Positions 1 through 8,578 of a DNA stretch of 34,280 nucleotides are shown one piece after another. A program made the translations under genes and the position numbers. The DNA is from Candidatus Zipacnadia bacterium (GTDB lineage: Bacteria; Armatimonadota; Zipacnadia; Zipacnadales; UBA11051), in the NCBI GenBank assembly GCA_029821145.1, contig JALGTY010000006.1:1-34280 (forward strand), given 5' to 3'. The notes under the pieces are model-generated. The model ran no database searches and had not been told where the DNA came from. It worked only from the letters and a program-made list of their open reading frames with translations. Numbering within the stretch: position 1 is the stretch's first letter; each line of letters opens with the position of its first letter.

Positions 1-123
1 CACGATGTGCTGAATTGTCGGGCATTGCCCGAGTGGAAGCAGTTCCTTGGGGATCGCGTATGTCAACGGATGCAGGCGCGTGCCCTTGCCGGCGGCAGGG
101 ATAACTGCGCACGTGGGTTTCAT
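1..123 (-). CDS. galU: GalU-like sugar-1-phosphate nucleotidyltransferase (N-terminal fragment)
   Basis: Only the first 41 codons lie in the window; the gene runs off the left edge. The start is an ATG at 121-123 with a GGGAG ribosome site about 8 bases upstream. The N-terminus reads [17 protein letters not shown] and then IPKELLPLG, the nucleotide-binding loop of sugar nucleotidyltransferases; the IPKE stretch points to the UTP-glucose-1-phosphate uridylyltransferase (GalU) branch. GalU makes UDP-glucose in the cytoplasm for envelope polysaccharides. A glucose-1-phosphate thymidylyltransferase (RfbA-like) is the main alternative, and it cannot be excluded without the rest of the gene. It sits downstream of the tRNA cluster terminator, so it should be expressed separately. 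Confidence 0.75.
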   Translation of the reverse strand, partial: MKPTCAVIPAAGKGTRLHPLTYAIPKELLPLGQCPTIQHIV

Positions 124-194
124 AGACTCGCTCCCGGCTCAGGGAATTGACCAAACGAATACTAATGGCTGAGGAATACCTTCGCCACGGGCAG

Positions 195-222
195 CAAGAA
201 AACCTGTCTTCATAGACAGGTT
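195..222 (-). terminator. Rho-independent terminator of the tRNA cluster
   Basis: Arms AACCTGTC (201-208) and GACAGGTT (215-222) form a perfect 8-bp stem with a 6-base loop. Read on the minus strand it is followed by TTTTCTTG. It lies about 20 bases downstream of the tRNA-Thr 3' end. Confidence 0.7.
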
Positions 223-240
223 CAGGAGGGTGGGAATGGG

Positions 241-316
241 TGGAGCCGACGACCGGAATCGAACCGGTGACCTGGTCATTACGAGTGACCCGCTCTGCCA
301 TCTGAGCTACGTCGGC
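241..316 (-). tRNA. tRNA-Thr (anticodon CGU)
   Basis: The cloverleaf is complete. The acceptor stem pairs 310-316 with 245-251, the T loop reads TTCGATT, and the anticodon loop CTCGTAA has CGT as anticodon. The CCA end is encoded (241-243). The discriminator base is U. It is the last gene of the five-tRNA transcript. Confidence 0.95.
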
Positions 317-459
317 ACCCAAATTCATTGCAACAAAGGCAAGCAGCGTTCCCGGCTCTGGACAGGCTAGGAAGCCTATCCTACGCGAGAGGGGGATCGC
401 CCTTCACGTATAGCCCCGAAGGTACTCTGAGGCCGCTACCGAAGCCGTACAGACGAAAC

Positions 460-535
<76 letters not shown>

Positions 536-618
536 ACCTGAGAGTGTGCCTGTTCGCCGGCTGATGCGCCGCCCGACACTTAGTCGCCGGCGCATCTGCC
601 GACCTAATGCGTGCTTTA

Positions 619-695
619 TGGTGGGCGGAGCAGGACTTGAACCTGCGACATCATGCTTGTAAGGCATGCGCTCTTGCCAGCTGAGCTACCCGCCC
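619..695 (-). tRNA. tRNA-Val (anticodon UAC)
   Basis: The acceptor stem is GGGCGGG/TCCGCCC with one G-U pair. The anticodon stem CATGC/GCATG closes loop CTTACAA (TAC). CCA is encoded at 619-621. Confidence 0.96.
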
Positions 696-704
696 GAAAG
701 AATC

Positions 705-779
705 TGGTGGTCCCAACGGGATTCGAACCCGTGTCGCCGCCTTGAAAGAGCGGAGTCCTAACCCCTAGACTATGGGACC
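705..779 (-). tRNA. tRNA-Glu (anticodon UUC)
   Basis: The acceptor stem is GGTCCCA/TGGGACC, the anticodon loop is CTTTCAA (TTC), the T loop is TTCGAAT and CCA is encoded. The D-arm GTCTAGGGGTTAGGAC is typical of bacterial tRNA-Glu. Confidence 0.97.
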
Positions 780-790
780 ACCGGATAACC

Positions 791-866
791 TGGTGTGCCG
801 TGCAGGACTCGAACCTGCGACCCTCTGATTAAAAGTCAGATGCTCTACCACCTGAGCTAACGGCAC
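791..866 (-). tRNA. tRNA-Lys (anticodon UUU)
   Basis: The acceptor stem is GTGCCGT/ACGGCAC, the anticodon stem TCTGA/TCAGA encloses CTTTTAA (TTT), and CCA is encoded at 791-793. It is the first gene of the cluster, about 45 bases from the promoter -10 box. Confidence 0.97.
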
Positions 867-912
867 CCGCTAAACCGACTGCGCCACCGGTATCGTGGTA
901 GCGCCAGCGCGA

Positions 913-942
913 ATTATAGGCCAAAAATCCCCTGGGTGTCAA
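913..942 (-). promoter_or_regulatory. Sigma70-type promoter of the tRNA cluster
   Basis: On the minus strand TTGACA (937-942) is followed by an 18-base spacer and TATAAT (913-918), a perfect match to both consensus boxes. It lies directly between the end of purA and tRNA-Lys, as expected for strong stable-RNA transcription. Confidence 0.88.
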
Positions 943-960
943 TGCCGGGCCCGGTTTTGC

Positions 961-2247
961 TCAGATCTCGGCCCTGCGAATAGTCTGCGCGCGGCTGGGT
1001 CCCACCGAGATAAGCCCGACAGGGGTGCCGGCGACCTCCTCGATCAGGCTGATATAGTCGCGCGTCACCTGCGGAAGATCGTCATAGTCGGTAGTTGCGC
1101 CGAGATCACAGCCCCAGCCCGGCATCTCCTCGAATACCGGCTTGGCCTCGCTGAGTAGTTCGACGTTGGCCGGCATCATGCTGTAGTTCTTCCCACCGAT
1201 TTCGTAGGCTGTGCAGATATTGATGGTTTCAAATATGTCCAGCACATCCAGTAGCATCAGCGCAATGACGGTGGCGCCATTGATGCGTGCCGAGGCGCGC
1301 AGGGCTACTCCATCAAGCCATCCGCAGCGGCGTGGCCGGCCGGTGGTGGTGCCGTACTCCTGTCCCCTATCGCGGATCAGGTCACCGATCTCGCTGTCCA
1401 GCTCGGTCGGAAATGGGCCGGCTCCGACGCGGGTACTGTAGGCCTTGGTCACTATTACGACCGCGTCAATCATGGTTGGACCGATGCCTGTACCCAGGCA
1501 GGCCCCGCCGGCGATTGGGTGTGAACTGGTCACGAAGGGATAGGTGCCGTAGTCGAGGTCCAGGAACGTCCCCTGAGCACCCTCCAGCACAATGTCGGCC
1601 CCTGCCTCCAGCTTTTCGTAAAGCAGCGCCCGCGTGTCACAGATGTGGTCTGAGATTGTCTCTGCGTGCTGCCAGACTTGCTCCACCACGGCCTCAAGTT
1701 CCAGCGGCTCGGCGTCGTATAGTGCCTGTAGGATGATGTTCTTCTGGGCAAGCTGGCCCTCCACCCGCTCGCGCAGGGCGTCTTTGTCCAGCAGGTCCCA
1801 CATCCGCACCGGCAGCGGCTTACGGGCGGTCTTATCGGTATATACGGGCCCAATGCCACACCGGGTGGTACCGATGCTTCCGGCACCGCGCGCTGTCTCC
1901 TGGAGTTCGTCAAGCAGACGGTGATAGGGCATGATGACGTGGGCATTGCCGCTGACGCGCAGGTTGTCGCAGCTTATGCCACGTGCGAGCAAGCCTTCAA
2001 GTTCGCTCGCAAGGCCCTCGGGGTCAATAACGGTGCCGTCGGCCATGATGCAGAGAGTATCGGGGTGCAAGATGCCCGATGGTATCAGATGCAGCTTGTA
2101 CTCATCCCCGCCCACTACGACAGTATGGCCGGCATTATTCCCGCCCTGGTAGCGCACTACCACGTCGGCCTGCTCGGCCAGCAGGTCCGTGACCTTACCC
2201 TTTCCCTCATCGCCCCACTGGGCGCCCACGACAACTTTGACGGACAT
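961..2247 (-). CDS. purA: Adenylosuccinate synthetase
   Basis: PurA joins IMP and aspartate using GTP to give adenylosuccinate, the first committed step to AMP, in the cytoplasm. The protein begins MSVKVVVGAQWGDEGKGK, carrying the QWGDEGKGK GTP/IMP-binding loop at about residues 9-18. Later family signatures include NNAGHTVVV, GTTRCGIGP and EGAQGTFLDLDYGTYPFVTSS. At 428 residues it has the usual bacterial length. An in-frame codon seven residues upstream is open, but the ATG at 2245-2247 has a GGTGGTGGAG ribosome site and matches the family start. The gene is alone in its transcription unit, with a consensus promoter at 2342-2370. No clear terminator separates it from the tRNA promoter just downstream. 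Confidence 0.97.
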   Translation of the reverse strand: MSVKVVVGAQWGDEGKGKVTDLLAEQADVVVRYQGGNNAGHTVVVGGDEYKLHLIPSGILHPDTLCIMADGTVIDPEGLASELEGLLARGISCDNLRVSGNAHVIMPYHRLLDELQETARGAGSIGTTRCGIGPVYTDKTARKPLPVRMWDLLDKDALRERVEGQLAQKNIILQALYDAEPLELEAVVEQVWQHAETISDHICDTRALLYEKLEAGADIVLEGAQGTFLDLDYGTYPFVTSSHPIAGGACLGTGIGPTMIDAVVIVTKAYSTRVGAGPFPTELDSEIGDLIRDRGQEYGTTTGRPRRCGWLDGVALRASARINGATVIALMLLDVLDIFETINICTAYEIGGKNYSMMPANVELLSEAKPVFEEMPGWGCDLGATTDYDDLPQVTRDYISLIEEVAGTPVGLISVGPSRAQTIRRAEI

Positions 2248-2341
2248 TTGACTCCACCACCTGCACACGCAAAAATAGCCCCACTGTGCGGGGGCCTGTT
2301 GTATTCACCTGATGTTGCGTAGTATGACGACCCTTTGGAGA

Positions 2342-2370
2342 AGTGTAGCACAGACGATATGAGGTGTCAA
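2342..2370 (-). promoter_or_regulatory. Promoter of purA
   Basis: On the minus strand TTGACA (2365-2370), a 17-base spacer and TACACT (2342-2347) lie about 95 bases upstream of the purA start. Confidence 0.8.
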
Positions 2371-2451
2371 GGATGCCAGCACACGTCTAACATGAAAGGA
2401 AGCGGCCTCACAAGCTCCATCGAGGCTGTCCGGGATAGCACGGAATCCGCT

Positions 2452-3816
2452 TTACGACGATCCCTGGATGTCTTCGAGCTTTTTCGGCAGGTCCAGCAAC
2501 AGCATGTCGCTGATTGCATAGACCTGATCGCTTTCTGATGTTTGACAGTAGTGGGTGTCCTCGCCGTGGGCATAACCGATCTTTATCTTCAGCACCTCAT
2601 CTGTGTCAATGCTGTGGACTTCGATGATGTCATTGGGTATAGCCAGGCCGTATTGCTTGAGGTCCTCCGGTTTCTCAGCGACGTATTCGCGAGCTTCCAA
2701 CTGCACGAGGTCCCATAGGATATCGGCAACTTTCCCCGTATTGGCAGGGGCCTTGACGGGGCGGTCGAGATGCCAGCCGTCGGGCAGGCGCTTGATGGCA
2801 AATGACAGGCGCTTTTTCGACTGGACGCGTACATAGTTGATGTTCTGCTTATCCAACTCCACGATGGACTTGTCGCGCAGGTCAATGGGCTGCTTGAGCA
2901 ACTCATCCACATCCTGCGCAGCTACCAGCAGGATCTCATCGCGCCCCTCGACCTTCGCATACAGTAATTCCCCGCCATTCAATGAGGCTTCGGCGCGCTT
3001 GTCGGACTTTGCGCCGATGGTGATGGTGGCCTTGTTGCGCTCTTCGTCCACCACTTCAGCCAGCAGAGAGGGCTTGTCGAAGCCGTAGTCAACATCCTTC
3101 GCAGGCTTTTCGACAAAATCTTTGGCCTCGAGGCCCGCCAGTTTGGTGATAACCTGCGCGGTCTGGAACTCGTCCGCGCGGGCGTTTATCGGGGAGGTGA
3201 TGAACCATTTGTCTTTGTCGTCCTCAGGGCGGTTCTCGACCTTAATTGTTGTGTCGCCGTGGGTAAGGCTGAGAGAGCGAGCTTTGTCCGAGTCGATCTT
3301 AGCAAGCTTCTTTTCCCGCAGCTTATCCGGGTTCAAGTTGAGAGCGTTGAAGACGCTGGCTGAAAGGATGTAGAGGTCCTTGCGGCCCTCGATCTTGGCG
3401 TAAGCCTCGGAGCCGACCGGCGTCTTCTTTCCGATTAGCAGCTTGATTTCTTTGCCTTCTCCGTAGTCCAATACTGCGGTAAGGCGCGGCTCCTTGAGGC
3501 CGAACTTCTCGTCGTCGAGGTCAAGGTCGCTGCGAGTGCCGGATGGCTTTAGCTCAGTAATCGCCTTGATGCGTTTCTCGGCCTCGTCCTGATCCGCCAG
3601 CCCCTTGAATGGCTTTTCCACGTGCCAGGTGTCGTCACGCTTTTCAATGAGCAGGTCCAGGTTCGGAGCAGTGACCTGCAAGCGGCTGGCCTGCTCGACA
3701 TTCAGGCCGAATAATTCATCCTCATGAGGTACTCGTCCGCGCTCGGCGGTAAACACATAAACCAGCAGAGCAACGAATACCAAGGCGGCGGCAGTACTTC
3801 TCATGAAACCCTTCAT
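2452..3816 (-). CDS. DUF4340-domain membrane-anchored protein of a GldG-type ABC system
   Basis: The protein has one N-terminal membrane segment (about residues 6-22 from this start) and a long extracytoplasmic part made of repeating DUF4340-like units: a threonine/lysine-rich strand pattern, then W-H-V/L-plus-P-containing turns such as DDTWHVEKPFKG and PDGWHLDRPVKA, then YGL/YGF motifs. Such proteins are usually encoded next to GldG-like ABC components, as here; their exact role is unknown. The preferred start is the ATG at 3814-3816. Its ribosome site AAGGAGGT is formed by the last codons of the upstream GldG-like gene, with a rather long spacer. A GTG at 3843 or an ATG at 3804 are alternatives. 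The gene is the last one in the ABC operon. Confidence 0.8.
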   Translation of the reverse strand: MKGFMRSTAAALVFVALLVYVFTAERGRVPHEDELFGLNVEQASRLQVTAPNLDLLIEKRDDTWHVEKPFKGLADQDEAEKRIKAITELKPSGTRSDLDLDDEKFGLKEPRLTAVLDYGEGKEIKLLIGKKTPVGSEAYAKIEGRKDLYILSASVFNALNLNPDKLREKKLAKIDSDKARSLSLTHGDTTIKVENRPEDDKDKWFITSPINARADEFQTAQVITKLAGLEAKDFVEKPAKDVDYGFDKPSLLAEVVDEERNKATITIGAKSDKRAEASLNGGELLYAKVEGRDEILLVAAQDVDELLKQPIDLRDKSIVELDKQNINYVRVQSKKRLSFAIKRLPDGWHLDRPVKAPANTGKVADILWDLVQLEAREYVAEKPEDLKQYGLAIPNDIIEVHSIDTDEVLKIKIGYAHGEDTHYCQTSESDQVYAISDMLLLDLPKKLEDIQGSS

Positions 3817-3827
3817 GGTCTGCCAGC

Positions 3828-5522
3828 TTACCTCCTTCGCCACCAGACGACGAGTCCGGTAACAAGCACCAGTAGCGGAACGATGACAGCCGATATCAGT
3901 ATAGCTAGATTCCTCTGCGCAGTAGCCAGTGTCATTGTGCGGTCCAGTGGCTCGTGCGGTGGAATGGTCACCAGTTTATCGTTCTTCGTCAGCCAGGCGA
4001 ATGAGCTGGTGGCCAGGAAGATGTTGCTGGGCAAAGGCCGGTACAGATCGTCACGGATAAAATCGTAATCGCCGATGGCCACGATCCGCGCCTTGCGCTC
4101 ATCAGATTCAGGTGGCGGCGGCGCGCCCGGGAATTGCGGCGGCGGCTCTTCGCGGCTCAGATCAATGGCAACAGCCAGTGCCAGGGGTCCGCTCATCTCA
4201 TCGGGGTCTTTGGACACCGGGCCGGAGGTGCTGGTCTCCAGCCAGGCGGAGCCGGTTGATTCAAGCATGGCCGTGGCTGGTGTGGGTGGAGGCGGCGGCG
4301 CTCCCGGGCCAGGCATCGGCGGCTCTGGGAACTCGACTTCAAAACCCACGCAGGTCGGCAGGGCAACCATCGCCAAGTTGTCCACGATGTCATGGCCCTG
4401 CGGCTGAACTACAGCTGGCACCGAGGGGTTGCCCTGAAAAGCGCGCGCTGGGTCCATCACCAGGCCGGTCAGCGGGCGAACCCCGTAAGGCTCCAGAATG
4501 TCGGCGAAATTCGGCGCTGGCGGTGATGCCAGCGCTAGAAACAGATTGCCCCCCTGCTCCAGATACTGTCCGATCGCCTCCGTTTCCTTTTCCAGCAAGC
4601 CCTGCTGCGCCCCGACAATGGCCAGCACCGCGCAGTCGCCAGGCACCTGTGGATCCTTCTCCGTGGACAGTGGGAGACTGGCGACCTCGTACTGCTCGTT
4701 TTCGAGATAGCGCTTCAGCACTGTAAGGCCCCGCTCGCCGAATGCATCAAGGTTCTGCTCGCCATGGCCGGTCAGGAAATATACCTTTGTCTTCTCGCCG
4801 GTTGTCACCGCTAGTATCGCGCTTGACATCTGCTCTTCGGTGCCGCCTTGCACCTCTTCCTTACGCTTCTCGGTCTCAACGAAGATGGTCCCATCGAAGG
4901 GCCGGTCGTACTCCTCAACCTTCTCCAGCGCCAGCTTCGGGTCGTAGATACGAAGCTCAATGCGCTTAGAGTGGATCTCATACTCATTGAGCATCTCGCG
5001 TATCTGGTCGGCGTTGTACTGCTCGGGAGAGATGAAGGCGGTGATCGTTACGTCTTCTTCGAGGTCTCTGATTATGTCCAGTGTCCCTGGGGCCAGGGAG
5101 TGGAGCTTTGCCTCCGACCAGTCCGCCCGGAACATGTGATGCCGCCCCGCGATGTAGTTGGCCATCACGATTATGCCGATCACAAAGACGGTGAACAGCA
5201 CGGAGTTCAGCACTGCCTGGAAGCCACGTGCCTGCACCTGTTTGACAACGGCCGTGATGTTAGTCACCAGCCAGAAAATGACACCAACCAGCCCCAGGAC
5301 AAGCAGCACCTTCGGCGCTGTACCCAGCGTCTTGGTGATGCCGGTCCAGAACAGACCTATCAACAGCGCCGCCAGACCAACCCATGCGGCGATCTTGCCT
5401 GCCAGCATCAGCGCGGATCCGGGCGCAGCTTCAGCAACAACCAGACGCGGGTCAGGAAGCTCCTGTCTGGCGGCATCGCCGTCCATACTTGAATCATCCA
5501 CATGGTTTTCCCGTTCGCCCAT
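3828..5522 (-). CDS. GldG-like auxiliary component of an ABC-2 transporter
   Basis: This 564-residue protein has an acidic cytoplasmic N-terminus and about three membrane segments within residues 38-125. A large extracytoplasmic part follows that resembles the ABC_transp_aux/GldG domain (KLHSLAPGTLDIIRDL, VYFLTGHGE, YLEQGGNLFLAL, IGDYDFIRDD), and one C-terminal membrane helix ends in WWRRR. GldG proteins partner with an ABC-2 permease and ATPase; in gliding Bacteroidetes the trio GldAFG is linked to motility, but homologues are widespread and their substrate is unknown. Two proline-rich inserts (about residues 403-420 and 459-477) are unusual and look like flexible linkers. It lies 92 bases after the permease gene, and the SD sequence of the DUF4340 gene overlaps its stop. 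Confidence 0.82.
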   Translation of the reverse strand: MGERENHVDDSSMDGDAARQELPDPRLVVAEAAPGSALMLAGKIAAWVGLAALLIGLFWTGITKTLGTAPKVLLVLGLVGVIFWLVTNITAVVKQVQARGFQAVLNSVLFTVFVIGIIVMANYIAGRHHMFRADWSEAKLHSLAPGTLDIIRDLEEDVTITAFISPEQYNADQIREMLNEYEIHSKRIELRIYDPKLALEKVEEYDRPFDGTIFVETEKRKEEVQGGTEEQMSSAILAVTTGEKTKVYFLTGHGEQNLDAFGERGLTVLKRYLENEQYEVASLPLSTEKDPQVPGDCAVLAIVGAQQGLLEKETEAIGQYLEQGGNLFLALASPPAPNFADILEPYGVRPLTGLVMDPARAFQGNPSVPAVVQPQGHDIVDNLAMVALPTCVGFEVEFPEPPMPGPGAPPPPPTPATAMLESTGSAWLETSTSGPVSKDPDEMSGPLALAVAIDLSREEPPPQFPGAPPPPESDERKARIVAIGDYDFIRDDLYRPLPSNIFLATSSFAWLTKNDKLVTIPPHEPLDRTMTLATAQRNLAILISAVIVPLLVLVTGLVVWWRRR

Positions 5523-5614
5523 TACGCTTCACCTGCCCGAAGGAGGTTGACACTCTGTTTGTACCGACAACGGGTACACGCGCGTCCAGTTCCCTTCGTC
5601 TTTGATTTACCAGT

Positions 5615-6328
5615 TCAGACTGTGCGACGGTTTTCTATGGCGCGTACACTCATGAACAAGAATATGATCGCCAGACTCACGAAGAAGAGCAAATTCTTGC
5701 CATCCACAATGCCGCGCGCAAAATCGCCGAAGTTTTCGTAGATAGAAATGCGCTTAGCGATATCGGTAACCCAGCTAGTGGAGGAATACCCCAGAAAGCC
5801 AACCAACCAGAAGAACAACAGAATTGTAGTACTGATAAGCCAGGCCGCGATCTGACTGTCGGTGACGGAGCTGGCGAAGGTGCCGATGGCCATGAAGGCT
5901 ATGCCACAGGCCAAGAGCCCAATATAGCCGGCGGCGATCATGCCCCAGTCAGGATTGCCCCAGATTTCGTACATTATGGGGAACTCCAGGGTCACTGCCA
6001 GAATTAAGCAATACACGGCGACGGCAGCGATGAATTTGCCCACGATCACTTCGGCGTCGCGTATCGGCTTGGTCATCAGCAGTTCGATCGAGCCGCTGCT
6101 GGTCTCCTGGGCGAGCAGCCCCATCGTCAAGACAGGAGCCAGGATCAGGCCGATGAAAACCATACTTCCAAACAGTGGCCCCATCTCCGCCGCTGTGTAG
6201 CCGGTGGCAATTGCCAGTGTGAAAATGAAGCCGCAGATAAACACGAAGAAGAATATGGCTACGTAGGCAAGCGGCGATACGAAATAGCTGCGGATCTCGC
6301 GGCCAGCAATGGTAATGATGTTGCGCAT
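5615..6328 (-). CDS. ABC-2 type permease (GldF-like)
   Basis: This 237-residue integral membrane protein has about six hydrophobic helices. It begins with the conserved ABC-2 pattern REIRSYFVSPLAYVAIFFF and contains the family stretch APVLTMGLLAQETSSGSIELL, followed by LLMTKPIRDAEVIVGKF. This matches the GldF/NosY-like permease family, usually 230-280 residues. It would form the membrane channel for the ATPase encoded 2 bases upstream. The substrate is not apparent. The ATG at 6326-6328 immediately follows the ATPase stop, so translation is probably coupled. Confidence 0.9.
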   Translation of the reverse strand: MRNIITIAGREIRSYFVSPLAYVAIFFFVFICGFIFTLAIATGYTAAEMGPLFGSMVFIGLILAPVLTMGLLAQETSSGSIELLMTKPIRDAEVIVGKFIAAVAVYCLILAVTLEFPIMYEIWGNPDWGMIAAGYIGLLACGIAFMAIGTFASSVTDSQIAAWLISTTILLFFWLVGFLGYSSTSWVTDIAKRISIYENFGDFARGIVDGKNLLFFVSLAIIFLFMSVRAIENRRTV

Positions 6329-6330
6329 GT

Positions 6331-7269
6331 CTAAGCTACACCCTTCTCCTCGGTCGTTAGGTAACGGAATACGTCTTCGAGACTCATGTCAATGGCGCGC
6401 AGTTCCAGCAGACCCCAATCGTTCTTGACAATGAACTTGGCGACCTCACTGCGCATATCCGCATCAATTTCGGTGTCCACATAGTATGTCCCGGCCTCGC
6501 CCCGCACCGGCTCTACTCCCGTTATCCCCTCCAAGTCACGCAGTAGGCGTGGCACAGCGTCTGAGGGTTCGCCGACCTTGACCAGTATCGTCTGAGCCTG
6601 GCGCAACTGTGCGGTGAGCGCTTCCGGGGTGTCCTCAGCGACGATCTCGCCGTGGTTGATAATGATTACGCGCTCGCAGGTGGCCTGTGCCTCCGGCAGA
6701 ATGTGAGTGGAAAGCATAACGGTGTGGTCGCCGGCCAGGCTCCTGATTAACTCCCGCACCTGCCTGATCTGGTTAGGGTCCAGACCGAGGGTGGGCTCGT
6801 CGAGGATAAGGATGTCGGGGTCGTGGATGAGTGCCTGGGCCAGGCAAACGCGCTGCCGGTAGCCCATCGAGAGGTGGTTGATGATGTCGTCGTACCGTTC
6901 CTCAAGCCCGCACGTCTCGACTACCCGTTCCCGCGCTTCCCTGATCTGTGCACAGGACATTCCGTACAACTTGCCGCAGAAGCTAAGGTACTGATTTACC
7001 CGCATGTCAGGATAGAGCGCCGGGGTTTCTGGCACATAGCCGATGTGACGGCGGGCCTCGACTGACTGGGTGTATATGTCGTAGCCCGCGATCTCAGCAC
7101 TGCCTGCCGAGCCGGGCATGAAGCCGGTGAGGATGCGCATTGTGGTGGTCTTGCCGGCGCCATTAGGCCCAAGGAATGCAACAATTTCGCCCGCACCCAC
7201 CTGGAAGGTCACATCGTGGATAGCCCGGTGCGCACCGTAGTACTTGGTCAGACCCTCAACGCGAATCAT
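6331..7269 (-). CDS. ABC transporter ATP-binding protein (GldA/CcmA-like)
   Basis: A 312-residue cytoplasmic ATPase. Walker A GPNGAGKTT is at residues 34-42, the signature motif is LSMGYRQRVCLAQ, Walker B is ILILDEPTLGLDP and the switch His lies in MLSTHILPE. A C-terminal extension of about 80 residues (VKVGEPSDAV... to LTTEEKG) is typical of ABC-2/gliding-type ATPases. The start is the ATG at 7267-7269 with a perfect AAGGAGGT ribosome site 8 bases away; a frame opening 14 codons upstream is less likely. First gene of the four-gene operon, driven by the promoter at 7387-7415. Confidence 0.95.
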   Translation of the reverse strand: MIRVEGLTKYYGAHRAIHDVTFQVGAGEIVAFLGPNGAGKTTTMRILTGFMPGSAGSAEIAGYDIYTQSVEARRHIGYVPETPALYPDMRVNQYLSFCGKLYGMSCAQIREARERVVETCGLEERYDDIINHLSMGYRQRVCLAQALIHDPDILILDEPTLGLDPNQIRQVRELIRSLAGDHTVMLSTHILPEAQATCERVIIINHGEIVAEDTPEALTAQLRQAQTILVKVGEPSDAVPRLLRDLEGITGVEPVRGEAGTYYVDTEIDADMRSEVAKFIVKNDWGLLELRAIDMSLEDVFRYLTTEEKGVA

Positions 7270-7386
7270 ACTGCGGACCTCCTTGGACGATGGTGCCTGT
7301 CGAGGCTGCAAACGGTGTCGAGACCTCGGTCACGACAAATACCCACACGCGCACATTCTGCTTTATTGGGGATTTCAGCGCGCCTG

Positions 7387-7415
7387 AGTATAGCAAAGCA
7401 AGACCCTCGGGTCAA
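7387..7415 (-). promoter_or_regulatory. Promoter of the ABC/GldG operon
   Basis: On the minus strand TTGACC (7410-7415), a 17-base spacer and TATACT (7387-7392) lie about 120 bases upstream of the ATPase start. Confidence 0.78.
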
Positions 7416-7540
7416 GCGCTTATGACTGGCTTGGTTGACGCTATTGCTGCGGAAATTGTTCACCACACACACGGCTTTCTGAAGCCGGAACGGAGACAAC
7501 ACGAGGAAAGACAGGACTGATTCCGGGGAATGTTTATGCC

Positions 7541-7591
7541 GAGAAACAACTGAGCGCTGCCAGTGGCATCCGGGGCCCCTGCAGCGCTCAG
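7541..7591 (-). terminator. Hairpin terminator after the aspartate kinase operon
   Basis: CTGAGCGCTGC (7550-7560) pairs perfectly over 11 bp with GCAGCGCTCAG (7581-7591) around a 20-base GC-rich loop. On the minus strand it is followed by TTGTTTCTC. It sits about 80 bases after the kinase stop and before the next promoter. Confidence 0.65.
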
Positions 7592-7668
7592 TGCGTCAAA
7601 GGGAGGGTTTCTATTCATAGCTTACCCAAGTGCTTGCTCATCGAAACCTGTGGATGGCGCCGATTTAC

Positions 7669-8535
7669 CTACTCCCTACACCTAATCAGTGTGCCGGACA
7701 GGTCAGGGTCGAATCCGCTGCGTATCCAGATATCTACGTGCCTTTCGACGGCGTATTCTACGGCCTCTCGCTGAATGATGCGTGGAAAAGGCTCCCAAGT
7801 CATCAGATCGTGCGCAGTCACCTCGTCAATCTTTTTCGCATCGTCAAAGGTGTTGGGGTCCTTGTCGTAGATGCCGTCAACATTGCTGAACATGATGCAA
7901 TCCGGCTGGGCCAGGGCGTCAGCCAGGGCCACCGCAGTCAGGTTGCTGCCACCACGCCCGAGAATTGATACCTCGTCGCGCTGCTCTTTTGCATCGTAGT
8001 AATAGCCCTGAAAGCCCGCGACTACGGGAACGATCTTCTTCTCCAGGAGTTCAGTGATGTGGCCTTTCTTAATCTCGGAGATTACCCCGTCCACAGGCCC
8101 GCTGGCGGTGACGATACCGGCTTCGCGGCCGGTCATGGACCGCGCTGGGATGCCGATCGCCTCCAGAGTTATGGACAACGCCGCATTGGCTCGTAACTCG
8201 CCGGACATCAGCAGCCGGGCGTACTCCCGTGGCGATGGGTCGGGGCTGATACAGGCGGCAAGTTGGCTGAGCTTGTCAGTGGCCCAGTCGAAGGCCGACA
8301 CTACTACTATCGGCGTCAGGCCCTTCCCATGAAGCGGGAGGATGAACTGGCGTGCGATCTGATGCAGCCGCTGGCTTCTGCCGATGTTGCGCCGTTCCGC
8401 AAGCAACCGATAGATGTCATTGACCGTTTCCTGCTGTTGGCAGTTTTCCAGGAGGCGCTGTTCGTCAGCGCCAAAACGCCTCAGGCCCTGGAGTGTCAAT
8501 CCGCCGAATTTCAGTACCGGAACCTGCTCTGCCAT
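7669..8535 (-). CDS. Aspartate kinase, catalytic domain only (no ACT domains)
   Basis: The amino acid kinase fold of aspartokinases is clear: KFGG at residues 9-12, VVVVSA-like strand at 76-81, SGE at 111-113, GRGGSN at 193-198, and NVDGIYDKDP at 218-227. The reaction would be ATP-dependent phosphorylation of aspartate to aspartyl phosphate, leading to aspartate semialdehyde. At 288 residues it stops where the regulatory ACT domains of normal aspartokinases (400-plus residues) begin, so lysine/threonine feedback is not expected. The usual RGGSD has Asn instead of Asp, which could affect substrate contacts. It is third in an operon with ADH synthase, which uses aspartate semialdehyde, so a dedicated supply role is inferred. 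SD GGAG lies 8 bases from the ATG. A kinase for another amino acid remains possible. Confidence 0.82.
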   Translation of the reverse strand: MAEQVPVLKFGGLTLQGLRRFGADEQRLLENCQQQETVNDIYRLLAERRNIGRSQRLHQIARQFILPLHGKGLTPIVVVSAFDWATDKLSQLAACISPDPSPREYARLLMSGELRANAALSITLEAIGIPARSMTGREAGIVTASGPVDGVISEIKKGHITELLEKKIVPVVAGFQGYYYDAKEQRDEVSILGRGGSNLTAVALADALAQPDCIMFSNVDGIYDKDPNTFDDAKKIDEVTAHDLMTWEPFPRIIQREAVEYAVERHVDIWIRSGFDPDLSGTLIRCRE

Positions 8536-8578
8536 AGTGCAAACTCCATTCTATGTCCTATCAGTGCTCTGTGTTGAC

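Larger units (their letters stand above)
7270..7668. other. Intergenic region with promoter and terminator
   Basis: No coding region is supported here. It holds the promoter for the ABC operon (7387-7415) and the hairpin that should end the upstream aspartate kinase transcript (7550-7591). Nothing else was recognised. Confidence 0.7.

Noticed and set aside
2371-2451. Possible terminator after the DUF4340 gene
   Set aside because: Short complementary pieces (AAGCGG/CCGCTT, GCCTC/GAGGC) exist, but the stems are weak and no good T-run follows.
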